Assembly (NCBI RefSeq): GCF_001039355.2
Contig: NW_019775519.1
Location: forward strand, 10,740 to 72,739
Source of the DNA: Lingula anatina
Lineage: Eukaryota; Brachiopoda; Lingulata; Lingulida; Lingulidae
Reading direction: 5' to 3'
DNA length: 62,000 nucleotides
Below, piece by piece: positions 11,244-22,600 of the stretch. Numbering within the stretch: position 1 is the stretch's first letter; each line of letters begins with the position of its first letter. Under the pieces are notes generated by a model. It worked only from the letters and a program-made list of their open reading frames with translations, was not told the origin of the DNA and did not search any database. A program made the position numbers and the translations under genes.

Positions 11244-13733
11244 ATGGCTGGACAAGAACTTCCTCTCGTTACGCAAGTTGCAGAGTTTCAAGACATGGGG
11301 GAAATTAACAATGGCTTTGATGACACAGACTTTCACAGACCAGCAGATTCCAATCTGCAGGCAGAACATAGGGATACGGCTAATATACAAGGAGACTACT
11401 TTGGAGCCACAGAACATGGTAACTCTGCTGTTGTACCTGTAAGTGACCCAAATTCAAGAAGTTTCGCTACTTATTTTGATGCCCCTGATGGTCATGTGAA
11501 TGTAGAGGATAGCTCTGATGCCCCGGACTATGCAATGTGCTGCTCTTGTTGTTGGAAATATGGTGGAAATTCGGTTGACATGGCTGCACACTATACAGAT
11601 CTGCCTACTCTACAAGAGGAAAAGGATTTAAGCACAAGTTCAGAAGATTCAGCAGAAGTAAAAACGTACATGGCTCAAATAAGTCATTGTTTGAATACTA
11701 GCCAAAAGACAAAAGTCATGAATGAGTTAATGTATGTTGCTCGCACTGGATTTGTTAACAGACTGAAAGTCACTCTAAATGTGATTAAAACGTGCTTGGA
11801 TAGCCAATCTGCCAACCAGTTCCTGTTGCACGACTGTACAGGGGAGTTAAGTGAAACTCCACTTCATGTTGCTCTTATCTACAATCAAACAGAAGCTGCA
11901 AAAATTCTGATTGATCACGGAAAAGCCAATCTGGTCATGAAACCTTATACCCACTGTCATTATGAAGGAACTACAGCGTTGCACTTTGCTGTTGTCAATG
12001 GAAATATAGAAGCCATTGATAAAATGGTGTCAGTACTGAATGATGAACAGAGGAGTGAGCTTCTGCATACTGCAGCTACTGGGACGTTTTTTAAAGAGAA
12101 GTTCAAGGCCAGTGAGCTGCCTCTTACTCTCTCAGTGTGGTGTGGTTACAATGATCTTTTTGATAAGTTGATTCAGTATGGTGCAAGTCCCTTTCAAACA
12201 GAGTCCACCACTGGAAACAATATCATCCACTCCTTGGTTCTGTACTCTGAACAAAATGCAGATTTAGCAGTTCAGATGTACCATTTTGTGCTGAATAGCT
12301 TCAAATGTCATTACCACTGTAAGGGAATGAGAGAAATGAGAGGAAACTCAAATATGATGCCAGAGAGAAAGGGGGTTCGCTTCATGCAACAAACTCTGCT
12401 ACAGCAATCAAATAAGGATGGTTATACTCCTTTGGCATTGGCAGCTAAGTGTGGTTTCCCTGAAATGTTTCACAGTATTTTAGGTACTGAAGGTGTGTAC
12501 AAATTTACACTGTGGCGATTCGGTCCTGCAAAATATGAGCTGTATGACATGACTGAAGTTGATACCCTGAAAATAGAGGGTAATTCCAGTGCTTTCGAGT
12601 TACTGATATATGAACATAAATCCTTTGAAAGCAAAGGGTCCTTAGAATGTCTACAGTCTCCCCCTATCAAAAAGCTGATAGATCTCAAATGGAAGAATTA
12701 CAGAGCAATCCATTATACATGGGCAATGCTCCACCTTTTGTATTCTATCATTTTCACTCTGTGTGCTGTGTTTAGACCTCTGCAACAACAGGCATCTAAT
12801 AGCAGCTCTTCATGTGCCTCAAGTACAACATATTATACCAAGAGGAGCCTTGACAGTACTATGAGTGATGTCCAAGGGCAGCTTTTTATGGCAGGTGCTA
12901 TATTTGTAGTTATCATGGCAGTGTGTTACTTTGCCTTTGAGTGTGTAGATGTAGCCTTGTCTCTTAAACTACTTTTTGGGAAGAGAAACTACAAACCCTC
13001 CATGGCAGTCATTTTCAAGCCAGATCCCTTTCGTACAGTATCATGGTTTAGTTCTCTGTTTACCATTACTTGGTTTATTCTTCACATGCTCCGCCATGAT
13101 TCTGAAGACACTTTTCTTTCACTTGCTGTTGTCTTTACATGGCATTTTGGTCTGTTTTTCTTCAAAGCTAATCAGAGTGCTGGTTTTCTCACTGTAATGA
13201 TCTGGAAAATGTTAGTTGGTGATCTCGTTCTTTTTATGGAAGTTTGCATCATTATGTTACTGGCATATGCAACAGGGATGTATGTTGTGTACCAAGAGGC
13301 AGCTGAAGGTGTCCCTACTGATATGTCCTCATTTGAACGAAGTCTTTTCAAATTTTATGATTTGACCTTTGGTCTTGCAGAATTCGATGACACTGACAAG
13401 TCGCACTCTCCAGTGATTGCAAGATTATTGTACATGTTTTTTCTAGCTCTGGTGGTATTACTCTTGCTGAATATGTTGATAGCAGCTTTTAGTGCCACAT
13501 ACAGCAATATTGACCAGTTGAAAGGAATAGGTTGGAAAAAGTTGAGATCAGAAGCCTTGTTATTGATGGAGCGAAGGTTGTATGGACTTCATGGTAAAAG
13601 AATGGGAAGTGGATATGAGATACATAACATTGAAATATGTGGAAAGAAGACATATCGCTGGTTTTTACCAGTTGAAAATCTTGACTATCACACAATGAGT
13701 GGTTCATCTAAGCCAGAATATTATGATATATGA
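11244..13733 (+). CDS. TRPV-type cation channel, coding region in a single exon
   Basis: 829 residues. Residues 1-150 are acidic and probably disordered, with a Cys-rich CCSCC patch near 98. Ankyrin repeats follow (ETPLHVAL near 203, GTTALHFAVVNGN near 242, DGYTPLALAAKCG near 392). Six membrane segments lie at roughly 488-512, 549-573, 598-616, 622-641, 655-682 and 727-756, with a pore loop near 695-712 (FYDLTFGLAEFDD). The S1-S2 loop has NSSS glycosylation sites. After S6, WKKLRSEALLLMERRL near 766-780 matches the TRPV-type TRP helix with its ERRL ending. TRPV channels are plasma-membrane Ca2+/cation channels used in sensation or Ca2+ uptake. The filter is unlike both the GMGD/E type and the vertebrate TRPV5/6 type as I know them, so selectivity cannot be predicted. 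The lack of coding introns suggests an old retrocopy with a 5' UTR intron. Confidence 0.87.
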   Translation: MAGQELPLVTQVAEFQDMGEINNGFDDTDFHRPADSNLQAEHRDTANIQGDYFGATEHGNSAVVPVSDPNSRSFATYFDAPDGHVNVEDSSDAPDYAMCCSCCWKYGGNSVDMAAHYTDLPTLQEEKDLSTSSEDSAEVKTYMAQISHCLNTSQKTKVMNELMYVARTGFVNRLKVTLNVIKTCLDSQSANQFLLHDCTGELSETPLHVALIYNQTEAAKILIDHGKANLVMKPYTHCHYEGTTALHFAVVNGNIEAIDKMVSVLNDEQRSELLHTAATGTFFKEKFKASELPLTLSVWCGYNDLFDKLIQYGASPFQTESTTGNNIIHSLVLYSEQNADLAVQMYHFVLNSFKCHYHCKGMREMRGNSNMMPERKGVRFMQQTLLQQSNKDGYTPLALAAKCGFPEMFHSILGTEGVYKFTLWRFGPAKYELYDMTEVDTLKIEGNSSAFELLIYEHKSFESKGSLECLQSPPIKKLIDLKWKNYRAIHYTWAMLHLLYSIIFTLCAVFRPLQQQASNSSSSCASSTTYYTKRSLDSTMSDVQGQLFMAGAIFVVIMAVCYFAFECVDVALSLKLLFGKRNYKPSMAVIFKPDPFRTVSWFSSLFTITWFILHMLRHDSEDTFLSLAVVFTWHFGLFFFKANQSAGFLTVMIWKMLVGDLVLFMEVCIIMLLAYATGMYVVYQEAAEGVPTDMSSFERSLFKFYDLTFGLAEFDDTDKSHSPVIARLLYMFFLALVVLLLLNMLIAAFSATYSNIDQLKGIGWKKLRSEALLLMERRLYGLHGKRMGSGYEIHNIEICGKKTYRWFLPVENLDYHTMSGSSKPEYYDI

Positions 13734-14468
13734 AACAGTATTATTTTTGAAAAAAATATTTCATTTCACTTACTGCCTTGAAATGATGATAATGACATAT
13801 ATGACCGTATATGACTTAGAAACTCAAAAAGTCTATCTCACTTTATGTCCTCTATTGAACAGCTTGCTCATAGACAACTTTTTTGTCAAGACTTCCTGAT
13901 ATTTGCAAATGAAATATTTTATATTGTCATATTATAGAAATCGGCTTGCAGTCTCTGTACTGGTATGTGTGCTGCATATATACACCTGTTTATAATTTTG
14001 AAAATAAGCAGCCCCATACATTTCTGAATTCTAATTGCCAAAAACATATAGCTGTATTATAGATGTCAATATGCATTAATTATTATTAAATTTACAATGT
14101 TCATGTCATTTATATTGCCTTTACAACATTTACATTCCAACTTTTTACAACAGTCAGCAATTTTGCTGACACTCATTTTTTCATTTTGTAATATTTTGAA
14201 TGATCTGAATGGGGATTATAATATTATTGTGTATTCACAAATATAAAGAAAAAATCCCCTGGTTTTGTCAACTTTATGTACTTTGTATGATCTTTTATAT
14301 TGTTCCTTGATTTTTCTTTTTTCTTCTTTTGTTTTTGTTTTTTAATGTATTATCGGAATTATATTTTGCCCTTTTTCTTGATTACAGTTAGGCCCTTTTC
14401 ACATTTTACAGTTTAATTGCTGTATCACACCAGTTTGACTGGTTCTGTCATGTTATTACCCTGTGAGG

Positions 14469-14501
<33 letters not shown>
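14469..14501. repeat. (GT)n microsatellite
   Basis: About 16 GT units, followed by a short GT/GA-rich tail. Confidence 0.95.
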
Positions 14502-14504
<3 letters not shown>

Positions 14505-15154
14505 TTGTGTGTGAGAGAGTTAATCCACTTTAAGAAGCCTCAATGTACTACCAATAAAAATTAATCTGGTTAACTGGCCACGTTCCCTATTTGTCAATAT
14601 ACGTAATAACCAGTCTAATTATTTTTTCCAAAAGAATTAGTCTGCTGGATCCTTTAATAACAGTGACCATCCTGATTTATTACAGCATTTTACATACATA
14701 GATTATAAGTCATACTTTTACATACTGCAAAATTGTGATAATTTAAAAAATAAAATGTGCATCTCATTTTTCTTGTCTGTACGTGTTTCTTTTACAGGTG
14801 AATAACCATTTTTTGCTTTTTCCTAAAATTTTCCTAAAATTATGTCAGAATTCATTAACTTAAATCTACTTTTTAGTAAAATTGAATAAAATTGTATAAA
14901 CCGTTTGGAGTTCAATTTGCTGTCTAATTCTACAAATGAAATCACTATGTAACCTAGGATCCAAAATCAGAAAGTTTGTGATAATATGATAATGACACTA
15001 TTATTATATTTTTATACAAATGATCAGAATTGAAATATTTTGTTTAACAAATAGTTTGAATGAGATAAATCGCTTTATGTCACACTTAATTCACTTTATT
15101 CTTTAAAGAAAAAGTTTTATGCTAAATATAGCATCGCGTATGTAGGCAATTGAG

Positions 15155-15162
15155 TGACGTCA
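15155..15162. promoter_or_regulatory. Perfect CRE palindrome TGACGTCA upstream of the DLK/LZK gene
   Basis: TGACGTCA is the full CREB/ATF/AP-1 family site. It lies about 300 bases upstream of the candidate first exon of the DLK-like kinase, in a locally CpG-containing stretch. DLK acts through JNK/p38 to AP-1, ATF and C/EBP factors, so feedback is conceivable, but one 8-bp match is weak evidence. Confidence 0.35.
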
Positions 15163-15319
15163 TTAAAGAAATTCCCATATGTGCGTATAACCCCCCTTAC
15201 TGGATAATTTAGCTTCGTGTTTCTTGCTCTGTTTAGATCATTTGCGAAAACAATTCATGATAAATAATGTAATGAGATACTTCTACTAGTTGTTCCCTAC
15301 AACGGTTTATTTTCTTGTC

Positions 15320-15463
15320 TAAGTAGAGAAAAAATATGCCAAGTTCGGCCAAAGTATCTCACGCAGTGCGAATGTTGAATCCACCATAATAAGATTCCTG
15401 AACAAGAAAAATCAATCGCGAACATGGCCGCTAAATATCACAGCAGATGACAACCAGGCCCTG
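15320..15463 (+). other. Candidate 5' UTR exon of the DLK/LZK gene with a short uORF
   Basis: A strong donor (ccctg|gtaagtt) ends at 15463. Just before it is an ATG in a fair context opening an 8-codon ORF (15424-15450, MAAKYHSR, stop TGA). The exon would splice to the acceptor at 19582, ahead of the first coding exon. Its left edge is a guess. No transcript evidence is available. Confidence 0.4.
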
Positions 15464-18400
15464 GTAAGTTGTCTTTTTATCACGCATTCCTATATTGGAA
15501 AGTGTTGTTTATTTAGTTATTTACAAAATACGTGAAATCCTCATTTGTAGGCTGTAGTGACAGAACCCGAAGTTCACCGGATTCAAATGATCATGACTCA
15601 TTGTGATTGACAATGTGGTAACCAATGTCGCTTGCTTCCGTTTTGTTCTGTCGGTGACATCAGCCTATTCCTGTGAGATGCTTTCAAGTTGAAGTTGAGT
15701 TTAATTATAAAGAGGTCTGCTGGTAATTAACCACTTCAAGTACAAGTCATATTGCTTTATTTTGTCATTGGTATAAGTTTCATCTTTTAGGGTATCTGAC
15801 CCTTGAAAACTGACCATTTCTAGTTAGCCATTAACTCACTGGTCACCAATAAAAAGGGGGGTGGATAAGGGGTTGATAAATTGGTTTAGTCTTAATAACC
15901 ATGTTTCTTTTCGCACAAACCCATAATTCTCGATACATGAAGCATATGATATAAATATACACTCATTTCAGTATGTTTATTCTGCAGTCATATAAAAGGT
16001 ACAGCTAGATGATGTCCAGAGGAGAATGTTTAAATGAATAAATTATTGTTAATCGTGTGAATATCCTATAGAATCATGCCTCCTTCAAATATGTAATAGA
16101 TTTGACATGCAGTCACATATTCCCAGTATCCCATTTTACTACTGTTGTGTTATGTGGACGCTCCCAGGAATGTGTATGAGAATACAGTATGGCACTGGAC
16201 TCTGGTTTTCTTATAAGTCTTACAGTTGGTAGACTTTAATAGTAAAACTGCAGATGTACATTTACTTAAGCTTTCGCATTATGATATGATGATTTGAACC
16301 TGTATTGCAATGTCTTGAGAGAGCCTTGTTTGCTCTGGGATCTTCAGTCTCTTGATAGTTACTGGACAAATGTCAGTCTTGATTTTAACAGATTTAGCAG
16401 TAGGGTTTTTGAACAATGAAGTATTACCCATGTTAAATAAAAGTTTTTCATATTTTTAAGCTTAACTAAGTAGCTTTTTACTGGTGATGCATAAGTTCAG
16501 AATTTCTGGTTTCAATATATGATGTTTCGCAAAGATTAGGCCTTCTTGAATTCAACTTGGTCACATATGACACATGCTTTTTATCTCACATTTTTTCATA
16601 TTTTTTATCTCTTATTGTGTGATATTAATATAACAATTTAGTAAAGCCAAATGGATGATATGTAATGACTTCTGAAAGTTACTTTCAATTTTGATCATGT
16701 AAGAAGTCTTCTCTGTAGAACTGCATATGGGCAATTACTTCATGGCTACAGCAGAAATAATTACTTCATGTCATTAAGTGGACTGGAATGGGTGCTTAAC
16801 ATGCCCCACGTCAGCCGTGAAAGGATAATGATCTGATAATAGCAAATATATTAAGGCACGTTTCCCATTTTTATTTACTGTTTGTAATAAAGTCATTAGT
16901 GTGAACATTGTCCTACATTTAACTTGGAATTTATAGCACGTTAAATATAATGTTGTAAAATCTATTTCTCTATTCATCTTTTCAGGCATAACATAAGTTA
17001 AATTACAAGAAAAAGATAATCATTAAGATGCACATTTACTGTTAATACATGTATTTTAAATGATAGTTTATATCCAAGTTAAATAAACCATGCTTGTACT
17101 CATATGTGATGAAGATCATATACTGGGTCCATTTTCTATTATGTTTGAACAGCTGAAAATAATAAAGAGTGAATATTATTGATAATATCCCCAAATTAAA
17201 GAAATGTTGTTAACTTCTTTATTAAAATGCTAAATTTGCCAAGCTGTTTCAGTTTAGCTATTTAAACAAAATTTTAACACATAATTGACCCAGATGCTTG
17301 GGATCTAAAATTACGCTCCCATTTTTATATAGCTGAAATCATATGAGACTTTATATGGTGTTAATGCACACAGATATGTATTTTTATATTGACACCCAGC
17401 GTCTTCTTAGATATCTCCATTTAAAACACTTGTATTTGCAATTCTCTCACATTTCTATGTTCCCTGGGCAGTAAACTCTTGATGTTATTCCTGACTAGAC
17501 CACATTGGATCTTGGTAGTGGTTATCGCAATTACCCCAGCATGGCAGTGGTATTGATTTTTGCCTCTTTCTCTGCAAGTATTGATTTAGTTGCCTCTGTT
17601 TCTGCTGTGCCAGAATCCAGTGCACAGGGTTTTTGAGCATGAGTGAATCAGTGAAGCAATTACTGACTGACTGAAGACCGTTTCTCAAGGCCCTTCCCCC
17701 ACGCACTCCGCGTGATTCAGAGGGTTCCATAACAAACGGGGATGACTGTCAGGGATTGCTCAATCCACTTAGACCTCAACCAAAACATTGAGAAGAGTGT
17801 GGATGTAAACAGCACAGTGTTTTTAAAGACTTAAAAGGATTTTGATGCTTCAAAATGGAATTAAGATGGATCAACCTTTAAAGTGATAAGGCAATTGTTG
17901 CTGTATTCTGAAACTGACTGTCAGCCACATTATTGAGAAGAGGTTTTTAGGTAAATAGCTTGTATTTGAAATATTTTGGATTATTTTTGTTTTTACCCAA
18001 CGGAAAAATGTTAATAGGAACTTTTTGTTTGTGATATTTATGGAGTCAATAAAATCCAGTGGGGTTGGTCAGTTTTTGATTTTTACAATGGTATAATTGC
18101 TATATTCATACTTACTTAAGTCGTTTTGCATATATTGAATATGTAAGTTTATTTGCTGATAAGTATCTATCGAAATGTATATTGGTCTAGTATGAAAATA
18201 ATTTAGACAATTGTTCTTGAAAATGTCAGTGTTTTCACTGTTACTGAGCTTTTTTTGGATAAATTCATACCTACGTGTATTCTCATGTGAGTTAAAAGAA
18301 TGATGGTTTCGCCAAATTTACCAATATTGAACAAAATTTTTTGTGTGGCCATTTAACTAAAAGAAATTTTATCAGAGATTGGACCAATATCTAGTTCATG

Positions 18401-19582
18401 TGGACGAAGATAATTGATATATGCACTGTCTTCATTATCATGTTATCAGCTTCAGTGACAAAATTAACTTGTTTGTTGATGTCTGTGAAAGCATCATATA
18501 AGACTCCTTATCTGCAAAGTGCCTTTGAGAGTACTAGTAAATTTATTTTGATCCCATGGCCAGTTTTTCAAACAAAAGGATAATTGCACATGTATTTCAC
18601 TTAACACGTTTGCCTGTATTTTCATAGGCTTTGGTACTTTCAACCTATTGTTTGAAACGTCAGTTGTATACTAAGTCAGTTCTAACTACTCATTGCTCCT
18701 CGATGTAATTGTATGTTGCCTACAGTGGAAGACACTTGTTGTAACTTGTACAAAGTATATTTATGTGGAGTATAGGAATACACATTCATTTTTATTTGTA
18801 TAAACAAAGTCTTGGCATAGGTGTTAAAATGTGGCCAATTTATTAGTAATAAGAATAGAAACTCAGAGAAATAGAAATGGTCACTGCCATTTATGCTGCC
18901 ATTTATAGTTTACAGGAAAAGCCAAAAGGAGACAGAATATACCTTGCCTTAAATAGTTCTTAATTGGACACGAACTCATAATACTCTACTTTGTGGCTTC
19001 CCTTTCCAGATGGTTAAAGATATTGAACAGCAAATATATTTGGCACACATTCAGATGTTGAATTATGGATTATCTTCTCCTTTAGCAAAGGACGTCACTG
19101 ATGACTATGTATAGAATATAGATGATATTTACAGATAGCAATCTCACTTTCGTGCACTTTGTCATTTTGTGTTGAGATCAAAGAAATAACATTATGTTTT
19201 TGTCATGTTGCTTTTGGTAGTCAGTGAATTATTTATATCTTTAAAAAGATCCCTGGTCATTTAGCATAGTGGTTTAAAGTGTTGTTTGATTCAGTTTCAT
19301 CTGTGAAGGTTGGGCAGAATAATTCATATATTTTATTAAATACATTTTTTTATTGCATAATGTGTTGGCACTCATACTGAGTTCCCAACTTTATTGAATT
19401 GAAATAGAATTTTCATGAAGTGTGAATTAATTTTCTACTCAGATGTATACTTGTAATTCAGGTTTTCCATGTGTTGACATGCCCAGCCTTATGTGTTCTT
19501 CAGTTGGGTGTCTGAAAAAAAGAGCTGTTTAAATTTTTTTTTATGTCAAATTATGGTGTTGAGGTTCCTGTGTCTTTTCCAG
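15464..19582 (+). other. Putative first intron of the DLK/LZK gene, no other gene seen
   Basis: About 4.1 kb of AT-rich sequence with short non-conserved open frames on both strands. No repeats with clear ends were found. If the 5' UTR exon is wrong, this is promoter-proximal intergenic DNA. Confidence 0.45.
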
Positions 19583-19618
19583 GCCACTTTGTCAACTAAG
19601 CCATAGGTAAGAGAGGTC

Positions 19619-22600
19619 ATGACACTTGAAAGACCAAAACCTGTCCAAACTGTTGCTGCAGTGCAGGGCCAGAAAAATACAGTAGTCACTACAACACTTA
19701 ATGTACCCAAGAAAGACGAACCCATTAATAGTCGTAATAGTCCAACTCATTTGAATGTGCTGTCATACAACACAGATGGGGACTCTGAAGATTTTTCAAA
19801 GAAATTTGAGAATAGGTGAGACAGAATGTTGAGACACTTGTATTAATCTGCATCAAATTATGGTAATTGTAACACCATCAGTAAGTGAATTGTGTTTTGG
19901 GAAATTTGATTTAACAATCTGAAACAAGTGCAATGAATTGGAAGATAATCGTGTGGCATTTGGGAATTGGAGTGCGTGTCATTTGAGACTTCCATAATCT
20001 AATGATTCTGAAGCGTGCTATTTGAGAGATGAAACTCGGACACATTCTTAAACATTGTATACAAGCTTGATCATTCTTAAGCATTGTGTTTTATTTAATC
20101 TTTCCAGCATGCTGCGCATTGAACAGGGTGTGGAAAACATTACAGTGACCTCTACTAAGACTGGACCTTCCACATGTACCTCCACTGCTACCACCCCCCA
20201 GAGTCTGCAGTCCAGCACATCTCAGGGGGAGGATGAAGAGGATGAGGGGAGTTCCCCTGGGGGAGAGGTTGACTACAGGCAGAGAGGGTTCTTAGAGAGC
20301 CTCGTGGGATGTCTGAAACCAGTCTGGTCTATGCTGGGAAAAACTGGGGCTGCAGATCTGGAACTGAAACAGCAACATCAGCAAGGTATGTTTGTAGAGA
20401 AGGTGAAATATTTTTACTCCTCAAGGATTTGTTTTGGTTACATTGCGATGCTAAACAGATGGCTTCTTTGATGTAGATTATTTCTAAGAGCAGTGATTTC
20501 GTGATCTGGTAAATTTGACTGATTCAGAATTGATATGCAAATGGGGATAACCAGCATAAGGAGGAAATGCCCTGTTTAATAGACATTATTGAACTTCTTA
20601 TACTGAAGCCGAATAGACCAGTACAAAATATGACAAATATTGATGTGGATTCTGCCACATGTTCTTCACAGTGTTTGCTCCATTGTCCTGCGTGTGAATT
20701 GGTTTAAATCTGTACATGATACTCTAAATGCGGAAACACCATCTGACAAAATCAATACTTCCACAATAGCTTGTTTTCTGTGGTTAACCAAGAGGAATGT
20801 CAATTTTGCAGACTTCATTAAGAATTAAAAGGCATCGTCTCCATAATTCACATGTACTGTCAGTGTATCACATGACAAAATTTTTTTGATATTTGATTAA
20901 ACTTAGAATGAGATTATGTTTAGCAGCTTTTACTATCTGATCGATGCAGGTATTATGTAAATCTTCATCTTCTATTTTCATTTTATTCATCTCCTCCCAA
21001 TTCAGCTATTGCCCATTCATTCTTTTAATTCTCAACAAGACTCCATCACCAATGGCTTTCATGTGTATTTCTTAATTTTGAATTTACATTTCACAAAAGT
21101 TTCAGATAAATATTTTGATTTGTTTGTATACAGATGACTGGGAAATTCCCTTTGAGAACATCAAGGATCTCCAGTGGTTGGGTAGTGGGGCCCAGGGGGC
21201 AGTGTTCCTGGGGAAACTGGACCAAGACCCTGTGGCAGTGAAGAAAGTTAGGGAAGTCAAAGAGACGGACATCAAGCATCTAAGGAAACTGTTCCACCCA
21301 AACATTATATCTTTTAAGTAAGTTTTAATTGCTGTAAGTGTACGTACTTTTTATATAATGTTTACTGTGCTCATTCTTTTTCATTCTTTTCAGTTGATTG
21401 TTAATGAAACTTGCCAACACAAGCTTGTCAGCTTTGAAGAGCATTGCTTACAGTATCTCTGCATCATTTATGTCTTTGAATAATTAACAGATTCTGTAAA
21501 AGTAGATGTCATATTTTAAGCAAGGTGAAATAATATATATTTGTACTCTTGAAGGGTGTTTTATGTCTTATCCAGTAGAAAACAGACAGCCTCTGATCAA
21601 CATCAAAGAGTGAGATATATATTTGCACGTGCCTGTCCTGCTCTTTTACTTTCACAGATGTTGATTCAGAAACTCACCAATGTAAACCTGTGATATTTGC
21701 TTTGTATTATGATGGATGACTTTAATTTGGTATGACATTCAATGTTTTATTTACTTGGAATGAATGAATAGAATCTATTGTTTCTGTCCTTTAGGGGAGT
21801 GTGTACTCAGGCACCATGCTACTGCATCATAATGGAGTACTGTCCTTATGGACAGTTGTATGAAGTTTTGCGGGATGGAAAAGAAATTCCCCCAACTCTA
21901 ATTCTGGACTGGGCAAAACAGATCACCAGTGGAATGAATTACCTGCATTCACACAAGATTATACACAGGGACTTGAAGTCACCTAAGTAAGTTAAAATGC
22001 AAATGTAATTTCCTTGCCTGAAGCTTATCCCCAGTTTAAGTGGAATTATACATTCTAGAGTGTTGAAACAAAGTAGTTTGTCTTCACTGCTTGGGTGCTC
22101 TTTACATGCATTCATCAGGTTTAATTTTTCCTCAGTCCTATTCTGAATTTGGTATTTTGATGTTTATGGAGACTAATTCTTCAAACATCAGATATAACAG
22201 TTAAGATTTTGTCTTGGAGGAAGTGCCTTACTTAATAGATATACTATTTGATTGCAAGAGTAGGTTTTTGTGAAAAAGGCAAATCCCTACAAGTAAATTT
22301 GATCAAATTATTTTTTCAACAAATTTGGTGAAATATATCAAAGTGGATTAAATTTTGCCTTAAAATCCATAATTTTGCATTGTCACTTGTTGTTTAATGT
22401 GTATCAACAATTACAGGATCAGCACTGAATTCTCTTTGTGTCCCAGAGAAAGCAGTATATGCATGCATTATTAGACAGTCGTACTAGGCTAATAAATTAT
22501 TTCCATGTCCAAATGGCTAATGTGTCCCTTGAGAAACTAACAAATGACAGGTTGTAAATTAGACTTGGAAATCTGATGGCAATGGTTGACAAACTCACAA

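Larger units (their letters stand above)
13734..15300. other. TRPV 3' UTR and intergenic sequence
   Basis: AT-rich sequence without genes. A (GT)n microsatellite lies at 14469-14501. A canonical AATAAA at 14553-14558 could end the TRPV transcript. No further structure recognised. Confidence 0.5.
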
